DNA from: Rutstroemia sp. NJR-2017a BVV2 | Lineage: Eukaryota; Ascomycota; Leotiomycetes; Helotiales; Rutstroemiaceae | DNA length: 64,000 bases | Reading direction: 5' to 3' | NCBI GenBank assembly: GCA_002946415.1 | Contig: NJPS01000044.1 | Coordinates: 992,001 to 1,056,000 of the forward strand | Notes under the pieces: model-generated | What the model was told of the DNA's origin: nothing | The model's input: the letters and a program-made list of their open reading frames with translations, nothing else | Databases searched by the model: none | Program-made: the position numbers and the translations under genes | In this document: one piece after another, positions 57,212 through 64,000 of the stretch | Numbering within the stretch: the first letter of the stretch is position 1 | How the letters are laid out: each line of letters begins with the position of its first letter

Positions 57212-59685
57212 CTAACGTCTAAATCCTCCCTGCCCCTGCAACGGTCCACCCCTCCCATCAAATGGGAAAGCTAGCCCTTCGGGCCCAGCAGAAAACGGAC
57301 TCATACCCGGTGGTGGAAACCCCGGTGGCGGCGCATTGAAATACCCAGGTGGCATTCTCGGAGGTGGACCCACCAGATCTGGTGGGAAATTCGGCGCACC
57401 CATGGGGAACCCCGGTGGAAACATCTGTTGCGGCATAGGTGGTAAGCCACGTGGTGCACCGCCACCACCAGCAAGACCCGGTGGTGGAGCAATATGGCGC
57501 AGTTGTTGCGGTGGAGGGAGTTGGGAAGGGGGAGGAGGTCCTTGACCTGGCCAGCCTTGTTGGAGTTGTTCAAGACCTGGTGGTGGAGGACGTTGTAGGA
57601 TTTGAGTCGGTTGAGGAGGGTTGCGGGAGTTTTCGTGTTGAGGAGGTCCGCCTGGACCGGGACGGAAGGGACCGGGTGACGGCTCATCGAAGAATCCGGG
57701 AGGGCGGCGCTGGGTGGCGCTGCGATCACGTTGAGCAGCGGCCTCACGTTGGAGGTGTTGCTCACGTTCGAGCATATGTTGTTCAAGTTGTCTGTTCATT
57801 TGTTGCTTTGGTGGAAGACCAAGGAGAACTTGTTCTGTTCTTTGTGGATCTGGAGCAACTTTTGCACTTTGCATGAGATTCATAAGGAATTCCGTATTGC
57901 TGGTAGCACGCTGTGGTTGATCGGGCCTGAGAGATGTCTGGCTGAAGGCATTTTGACGCTGCCCCACTAAATCCTGTAGCATTTGTTCTGGACGTAAAGT
58001 TGGCTGACTGCCAGTAGATTGTCGCTGGTTAAGAAGATCTTGCAGATTCTGCGGCTGTGAGCGAGTTGCAGAGCGGAGTTCATCCTGACGCTCAGGACGA
58101 TACTGTTGGAAAGGCTCAGGGCCTTCGAAAGGTGTACCCTGCTGTTGTTCTTGGGTGGGCGGTTTAGGTTGCATTAAAGGATTGGCTGGGGGTGTGGAGC
58201 CCATGCTTTGTCGTTGAAGTTTCTGTAAAAGGGCTTGAAATGCTTCCTTTTCAGCCGAAGCTTGATTGTTGTTGTTCGTGTTGTTTGATAATAAACTCTC
58301 AAGACCGTTGGCTGTTGGTCCTGGTATAGCGGTTTGAGGCTCAACTTTGCGAGAGGTATCATCCTGACTGAAGAATGAGGTAAATCTGGAAGACTTCCCA
58401 GCAGGTATAGCAGATTTGGAACTGGCTTCTTTAGATAATTCAAGGGCTGGAGTGAGTCCACCTTCATCTTTTGGTGTAGCCCACATCCCGAAAAATCTAT
58501 CTGGGCCAGTATCAATCGGCGGTGCAGACGGCTTCATCTTTTGTGTGGTGAAGAATGAGGGTAACTCATCGATCTTAGAGTGTGGTATATCCTCCACTGA
58601 AGATTTACTAACAGCTGGTTTGTCTTTGCCTTGCATCAATTCTTTCCATTTCTGGAAATCTTCCTGTGTGTGTGTTTGGCCTTTCTCTTCAAGAGGTTCA
58701 TCCATCCATTCTGGATCACGCTCCTGCCGTTGATCTCTGTCTCTATCCCAACGGCGATCACCTCTGTCACCTCTGTCACCCCGATCCCCGCGATCATCCG
58801 GATCCTTTTCTCGCCAACCTCTACTGCGATCGGTCTGTCTGTCGCCGTTGCTATTGCGGTCTCGAGGAGTTGGCGGGCCGTCATTGTTATCTCTGAACCA
58901 CGAAGGCTCGTTTCTTCCACGGCCGTTCCCATTTCTTCGAGTGCTCTCTATGTCTGCTTCTTTTTCTTTATCGCGGGAAAATGTATCGAATCCTCTTGGT
59001 CGTTCCTTTGTATCACGCTCTTCTCGATCCTTGAATCTTCGGTCCTCGCGATGTCTCTCTCCACCCATACGACCGTTGAAACGTTCAGCGCCTTCAGTTC
59101 CGAAGCTCTTTCGGGGTTTCACAGTGCTCCAGCCCTCACTATCGTCACCATCACCGCGCTTAGGTCGTAAAGTATCCCTCTTGGGTCTGTCGTCTGCATC
59201 GCCTGTCTTGCCTCTGAAGCTAAATCGGTCTCGCGAATCGCTTTCTCGAAGAGGTGGTCGATCTGGCGACTCCACTGTTTTTGTAGAATTACGAGACGAA
59301 ATGAAGGCTGTTTTGGGTGGGCCTAGGATGATATCTTCGGGGTCTTTTTAGAGTATTAGCATATGTGCTCGTGAAACGATTAGGTAATGAGCCATACTTG
59401 CGCTGTTCCGTGAAAGGTGTTTCTCTGGTCGTGGCCTTCTATTGGTATGGTCGAGAAGGGGATTGGCATCGTAGTCTTTCGTTCTGTCGACAGGCAATCT
59501 TGTGGAGGTGTTGCGATTCGCTTCTGGTGCTGCCCTAAATGTATGTCAGTACCACCAACGTTGTATTATTGCGATCTGACTTACCCCATCCATTGCTCTG
59601 CAGGTGGTAAGCTGGGAGGCTTTATACATAAAGGTGACTCTTTGAGGTATATCAGCTCCTCCGCTGTGTATTTTAGGGCCATCAT
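57212..59685 (-). CDS. eIF4E-binding protein, 4E-T/Eap1-like translational repressor
   Basis: Model: complement(join(57212..59343, 59398..59534, 59585..59685)), 789 residues; introns 54 and 50 bp. The first exon carries a canonical eIF4E-binding motif YTAEELI (YxxxxL plus hydrophobic, residues 6-12), directly after the start, followed by LPPAEQWM. The second exon is Arg/Asn-rich. The large third exon has a charged Arg/Asp/Glu region with DRGDRGDRGDRGD repeats (about residues 280-300), DPEWMDEP and FQKWKELMQGK motifs resembling metazoan 4E-T, and a long Gln/Pro/Gly-rich disordered tail (about 440-789). Expected to bind eIF4E at the cap, block eIF4G and repress or store mRNAs, likely in P-bodies. 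Two consecutive ATG codons precede the motif; either could be used. The first two exons do not appear in the long open frame and are easily missed. Confidence 0.72.
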
Positions 59686-60834
59686 ATTGATATGTTGAGG
59701 AGTTGCTAGAGCTCTTAAACGCTCATGGAACTGGTCAAGGATGCTTTGAGAGCCCTGGGTTGGCTCGTAGGCTTGCAGTTTTAATCTTTTCGTATGTTAT
59801 TAGTATGGTAGAAATTCGAGGGGAGTGGGAGCCCTTTTTGGAGACTTGTGTTGTCGGAGGGTTGGTTTGGGAGTTGAAAGTTGGATTGTCCAACCAGTCG
59901 AGTAGTGGGGAAGGAAAATCCAAGAAGGGGTGTTTTCTATAAGGAGGAACCAAGAGACAGAAAAGAGTCGAATCCTTGATTGATACTTAGTGGCCAGTCT
60001 TTGGAAAGACAGGCCCTGCGCAGAATGCGCCCTCTATTGATCGTGTGGTTGTCAAAGAGGGGTTTAATAGCGTGGTTCGTTCGGATTCCGTGAGTCTCTC
60101 TCCCTCTGTGAACGAAGGTGACCTCGTTCGCCTGTCTACTGTCGGAGTATAGGTTTAACGTATTGAATATTGCAGGATGTTACCTCGATCTTATTGTTCG
60201 TTGTTGGTATAGTGATATGGTAATTGTACAGTAGTAAGTGGTCGCAGTCTGAAGATCCGTTTGTTGCGTTTGCATTAGCGTCGAAGCTGATTGTCCTACT
60301 CTGTACTGTAACCTGCGCTAAACGATAACCGCGCACCCTCGCACCTAACAAAGTTGGATTATAAGGTATCCTCGCACGCTTCGGTGAGTACGAGTAACTT
60401 ACTCAACTCTTCAAGTAAGAATTTTTTTAACGTGAACTTCTATTGGCTATTCGTTCATAGCCGAATAATCCATTCGTCGCTTCTGCTTGGAATAAATTTG
60501 AATATGAAATGGACCCTGCAGCTCGACTCGCCATTATGGTTCCCGCCAGACTACGGGATGTACAGCAGGAAGAGACGGTGAGGTGAGGTTCGGGCTGGAG
60601 CATGCGCCACATCTGAAAGGGAGCCTAATGTATCTCATAATCTCGGTTGTCGATTGTTGCGAGTTAGCACAGGCAACGTTTCAATTACTTGGTTTATGTG
60701 CTTTAGCTTGCTGTGTCCATCGATGTTGTGATCTGCCATCACTTGTCACGAACTCCACGTTGAAACCTGGTTTTTGCATTCATATTCAGGGTATCACTAA
60801 CTAACTACTCGGATAGAGAAACGTATCAACTGAA
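59686..60834. other. Spacer between 4E-T-like and URB1 genes
   Basis: About 1.15 kb: promoter and leader of the 4E-T-like gene (minus strand) and the 3' flank of URB1 (also minus). A minus-strand frame at 59735-59953 could be an extra upstream exon or, more likely, leader sequence. Nothing else recognised. Confidence 0.5.
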
Positions 60835-63800
60835 TCACTTTTCTGACTTCTGCGTCTTGACCCCTCTTTTCCAGCCTTCGGCTCTGGACTTGTCACTCGA
60901 TTCCATTATTCTCTGCATCAACACCTTTAAAGGAGTACCTCCTCCTAGAGCAACTTGCGCCTCTAGCCAAGTCATACTACTAAATCGTGTGATGAGCGTC
61001 GTGCTACCTCCTTCAATTGTTGTTGCTCTAAATAAGAGTTTTAGAATCTTGCCCCGCAATCCTTCCTTTAGATATGGGCTATTGTACAACGACAGGAGTT
61101 TCTCGAATACTCTTCGTTTGCGGAATATGGCCATATCTCTAGAAGTTCGCAATCCAACAAGCATATAACCTAATAACCAAGATATTTCAGGGTAATGCTG
61201 ATCATCCAAACTGGGCGATTCGTCGAGAATCTTGTGCATCAAGGGTATTTTATCTACTTCCCACGTTGGGCCTTGGGAAAGAAATTTGTTTATCTTGGGA
61301 TAGAGGTAATGGAGAGGATCGCATAACACACCTATAGCATGCGAGGCGAATGAGGATATAAGAGTGGGAAGCGGGTCCGTGTCAATGACCGGTTTTGACG
61401 TCTCTGCGAGTTCGCAGAGAAGCAACCAGATTTGATCTTTTTCTTCATATGAAGATTCTTTGAGTTTGGCCGCAACTTTGGACAAGTTTGTCAGTGCTTC
61501 TTTGCGAACACTGAAATGTTCTGAAGATAAGAGCATGATCAAGGCCGCAGCGTGGCCGCCCTCAATCACTTCTTCAATCTCCTTCGCCGTCCACTTCACT
61601 AGGGCGTTGTGGTCTTCTTTCGGTAACTCCTCTACCATAGCCGCATCCACTTCGCTACGTTCGATCTCCGAGGGCCCATCTTCTGCATCTTTTGATATCG
61701 GGCTTAGAGTAGCAGCGAGTTTCGGTTCAGGTATCTCAATATCATCTACTAACTTTCGAGACTTTTCAATGGCTTTTCGAGTCCGACTTCCCTCTGGTGT
61801 TTCGCCAGCCATAGACTTGGTAATCTGCTTCAGGATCTTTTTGCTCTCACCGATCTTGATTGAAGCTGCGAAATACTGTGCAACGAATTCGGCCGCTGCA
61901 TCCACGCATCCATTTTCGGATCTGACCAAGAATGGCCATTGCTCAGCAATTGCGGGGATAAGCAAGCTTACAATTGATTTCTCGTCCTCTCCCTCTCCTA
62001 CTTTTGCAATCATGTCTTCTAGCAAAAATATATACTTAATCGGCGTTGCGGCACACCTCGAAATGCAGTCATCAAGGAAACTACAGATCTGTTTCTGGTG
62101 CTGAGATCCTTGAATAGCTTTGAGCCTGAGGATAAATACTCCAAGAGCAGAGACTGTGCTCTGTGTCTGAAATATCTGATTCTCTTTGACGACGGATTCT
62201 AGAACTGATTGCAACTTAAGGAGCGGTATACCGGAAGGAGCTTCAGCAGACAACTTGAGCATGGCCATAAAAGGAGAGATTCCCAAAGCTTCTACTTTCG
62301 AAAACCATCGCATTCCGGGAGAGAAATGAGCAAATTGAAATAGGTTTTCCAATTCTAAGACCCGGAAAGCACGGTCTTCTGTTGATAAATTGACACTCTC
62401 AACGGCTTGCAAGGTCTGCGTCAGAGTGTCCGATACATCGAATTTAGCATCCAGAGCAATCCGTGGTGTGACTTCGTGGTATAGAACTAGCAACTTCGTA
62501 ACGGCTTCACGTTGCATCAAATCAGTGTTGGATAAGTCGCGATATGCGAAAATGACGTCTTTGATAGAGGGAACGCGTTTGCAAAAATCATCCAACAGTC
62601 TTTCAGCTGCCTGTGTCCAGATTGAAGAAGAAGCAGCAGCGGCTTCCTGATACATCTTGAGGACTTGTTGCATTTTACTGAATGCAACGGAGAGAATTCG
62701 GATCGCAAAGAACGAGATGAGATTATGTGGCTGGTCTTTCAGGGAACGAGTGAAGACCTTTTGAGTCAAAGGCTGAGGCAATATACTTTCAATGACTATA
62801 GATGATGGTGGCGGCAGTCGTGCGTACCGCTCTTGATGACCAAAGTACTGTGGAATGGGTAGTTGTACGGTTGAAAATACAAACGCCGAATATCCAATCC
62901 ACGTCGCCGTGAGCTTGGGATCAAGCGAGAACGATTTTTTGGTGATGAAGTAATCCGCAACAAGCTCAGGAGCAGATTTGAAGATAGACAACAATAATTC
63001 GGCTTGCTGCAAGCTCGACCACGGTCGTAGACTTTGACCAAAAACGGAAAGTATCGTGTTTCGAACCGGTATCTTCTCGGTAAACTTATCCATCCATTCA
63101 ATGCTCTCTAGCCCAAGATCAATACTATCAGGTTCCGTGTCGGCATCTTGATTCTCGTCTGCATCCACACCTCGAGGGTAGAATCCGTTTTGACGATTTA
63201 AGGCTCCCAGACTTGGAGATGTGCATGCCAATGCGAGGAACTTGTGAGCAATCTCATTGATTGAGGCCTGCCCTTTGGGTTCTTCCTCATCCATTTGGAC
63301 ATATCCATAAAGTGCCGCTATTCGAGTAAGGGAAGTTAGGTTAATGACTTTCGACTTAGAGTCCCTAGGTAATGCGTCATTTCGAAGTACACTAGTTTTC
63401 AACGTCTCAAGAGTTTCTCGAATCAAGAATGCAGGATCATCTTTGATATCCTTTGTGAGAGCCATCACAACATCTTTTTGATTCAGTAATTCTCGTTTCT
63501 CGTCTGTCGGCAGCAGCTGCACCATTGACAGAACAAATCGCAGAGCATTTGTTCGTACTGATGGCTTGCTACGATCTTCTACCGAGTCACCTGTGTACCG
63601 CAGGCCCAAATTTCGCGCCAAACCCTTAAACGTGTAGTCCCTTGCTCGAAACACATTTTTCGCTAAAGTCCCGCCGTCGTAAGTCGATAATTCTCGCAAG
63701 AGTCGTAGTGCTGGTGAAATGATATATTCCTTGCTCTTGTTCGATGACAAACTTCTTGCAATAAGTTCTAATTGACGTCGCTGAAGTAAAGTTCTTCCCA

Positions 63801-64000
63801 ATCTTAATCCATACTCTGTAAACTCGAGTTGTCGAGACAAGGTATGAAGCAGTCTTGCAAGTACTGCGGGGACGGCGGAGAGAAGGGACTCATCGTTGGC
63901 TTGCGATGCAAAACTCCAAGTTTGTATGATATCCGATAAATATACCGCAGACTTGTCTTCATCGTCAGCGGGCTTCTGCGACTCGAGGTATTCTTGTAAG
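60835..64000 (-). CDS. URB1: URB1/Npa1, pre-60S ribosome biogenesis protein (partial, N-terminus beyond window)
   Basis: One open frame without introns from the right edge to a TGA at 60835-60837; 1054 residues are visible and the frame stays open past 64000, so the true N-terminus is missing. The visible start (LQEYLESQKP, then IIQTWSFASQAN and AVLARLLHTLS) matches the N-terminal helical region of Urb1/Npa1. Middle landmarks are ISPALRLLRE, GMRWFSKVEALGISPFMAML and a long all-helical repeat region. The C-terminal domain contains SWLLGYMLVGLRTSRD and LKLLFRATTIEGGSTTLITR, as in the Urb1 C-terminal family. Urb1 acts in the nucleolus in an early pre-60S complex with Npa2, Dbp6, Nop8 and Rsa3. 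An acidic insert (about residues 675-735 of the visible part) is probably disordered. The C-terminus is basic. Confidence 0.85.
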   Translation of the reverse strand, partial: LQEYLESQKPADDEDKSAVYLSDIIQTWSFASQANDESLLSAVPAVLARLLHTLSRQLEFTEYGLRLGRTLLQRRQLELIARSLSSNKSKEYIISPALRLLRELSTYDGGTLAKNVFRARDYTFKGLARNLGLRYTGDSVEDRSKPSVRTNALRFVLSMVQLLPTDEKRELLNQKDVVMALTKDIKDDPAFLIRETLETLKTSVLRNDALPRDSKSKVINLTSLTRIAALYGYVQMDEEEPKGQASINEIAHKFLALACTSPSLGALNRQNGFYPRGVDADENQDADTEPDSIDLGLESIEWMDKFTEKIPVRNTILSVFGQSLRPWSSLQQAELLLSIFKSAPELVADYFITKKSFSLDPKLTATWIGYSAFVFSTVQLPIPQYFGHQERYARLPPPSSIVIESILPQPLTQKVFTRSLKDQPHNLISFFAIRILSVAFSKMQQVLKMYQEAAAASSSIWTQAAERLLDDFCKRVPSIKDVIFAYRDLSNTDLMQREAVTKLLVLYHEVTPRIALDAKFDVSDTLTQTLQAVESVNLSTEDRAFRVLELENLFQFAHFSPGMRWFSKVEALGISPFMAMLKLSAEAPSGIPLLKLQSVLESVVKENQIFQTQSTVSALGVFILRLKAIQGSQHQKQICSFLDDCISRCAATPIKYIFLLEDMIAKVGEGEDEKSIVSLLIPAIAEQWPFLVRSENGCVDAAAEFVAQYFAASIKIGESKKILKQITKSMAGETPEGSRTRKAIEKSRKLVDDIEIPEPKLAATLSPISKDAEDGPSEIERSEVDAAMVEELPKEDHNALVKWTAKEIEEVIEGGHAAALIMLLSSEHFSVRKEALTNLSKVAAKLKESSYEEKDQIWLLLCELAETSKPVIDTDPLPTLISSFASHAIGVLCDPLHYLYPKINKFLSQGPTWEVDKIPLMHKILDESPSLDDQHYPEISWLLGYMLVGLRTSRDMAIFRKRRVFEKLLSLYNSPYLKEGLRGKILKLLFRATTIEGGSTTLITRFSSMTWLEAQVALGGGTPLKVLMQRIMESSDKSRAEGWKRGVKTQKSEK

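Noticed and set aside
59735..59953. Possible additional upstream exon of the 4E-T-like gene
   Set aside because: A frame and an AAAG acceptor can be drawn, but the start at 59685 already precedes the eIF4E-binding motif, and the added sequence is not conserved-looking.
1..64000. CRISPR arrays, bacterial operons, rRNA genes, long terminal repeats
   Set aside because: No regularly spaced repeats, no rRNA-like blocks and no paired long direct repeats were seen; gene structure is eukaryotic.

Overview
The window is nuclear DNA of a filamentous ascomycete (Pezizomycotina; a leotiomycete/Helotiales-like genome is my best guess, not proven). Evidence for this: genes are interrupted by many short introns (mostly 44-80 bp) with GT(A/G)AGT-like donors, CTAAC/CTGAC branch sites and AG acceptors; there are fungal-only regulators (C2H2 plus fungal_trans, Zn2Cys6), an EGH16/GAS1-type secreted protein and a GPI-anchored Ser/Thr-rich wall protein; and intergenic DNA is long and AT-rich. 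I assembled every gene model by hand by joining exons in phase, so coordinates are the outer limits and the exon joins are given in the evidence.

Layout. 1-4.1 kb: no gene I can support. 4.1-11.4 kb: a DHA1-type MFS transporter, a salicylate-hydroxylase-like FAD monooxygenase and a C2H2 zinc-finger regulator. 13-18 kb: an EGH16-like secreted protein, a crotonase/enoyl-CoA hydratase with a degenerate MITE in its upstream region, and an F-box protein. 18.7-36.6 kb: a compact catabolic-looking cluster made of an anion:cation-symporter MFS, a maleate-isomerase/Asp-Glu-racemase-like enzyme, a stress-responsive A/B-barrel (Dabb) protein, a second FAD monooxygenase, a metallo-beta-lactamase-fold hydrolase, an aldehyde dehydrogenase, an NCS1 permease, a GMC oxidoreductase and a Zn2Cys6 regulator. 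Three of the pairs are divergent with spacers of about 600 bp, and several spacers carry clusters of GATA-type motifs. 38-41.5 kb: a GPI protein and a clearly broken amidohydrolase-family decarboxylase. 42.8-51.6 kb: a 9-exon gene for a predicted 2757-residue sacsin-like protein with two Hsp90/GHKL-type ATPase modules and a C-terminal BTB/POZ domain. 53.7-64 kb: conserved housekeeping genes, namely Sec1/Munc18 (exocytosis), an eIF4E-binding 4E-T/Eap1-like protein, and URB1/Npa1 (60S ribosome assembly, running off the right edge).

How the genes may work together. The 18.7-36.6 kb block has two transporters, oxygenation (FAD monooxygenase), oxidation (GMC, aldehyde dehydrogenase), hydrolysis (metallo-beta-lactamase fold), isomerisation/racemisation (Asp/Glu racemase fold) and its own regulator. 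This is the usual composition of a fungal catabolic cluster for an aromatic or N-heterocyclic nutrient. The substrate cannot be read from sequence. The NCS1 permease and GATA motifs hint at a nitrogen-containing compound under nitrogen control; that is inference. The most unusual single gene is the sacsin-like ATPase-BTB protein.
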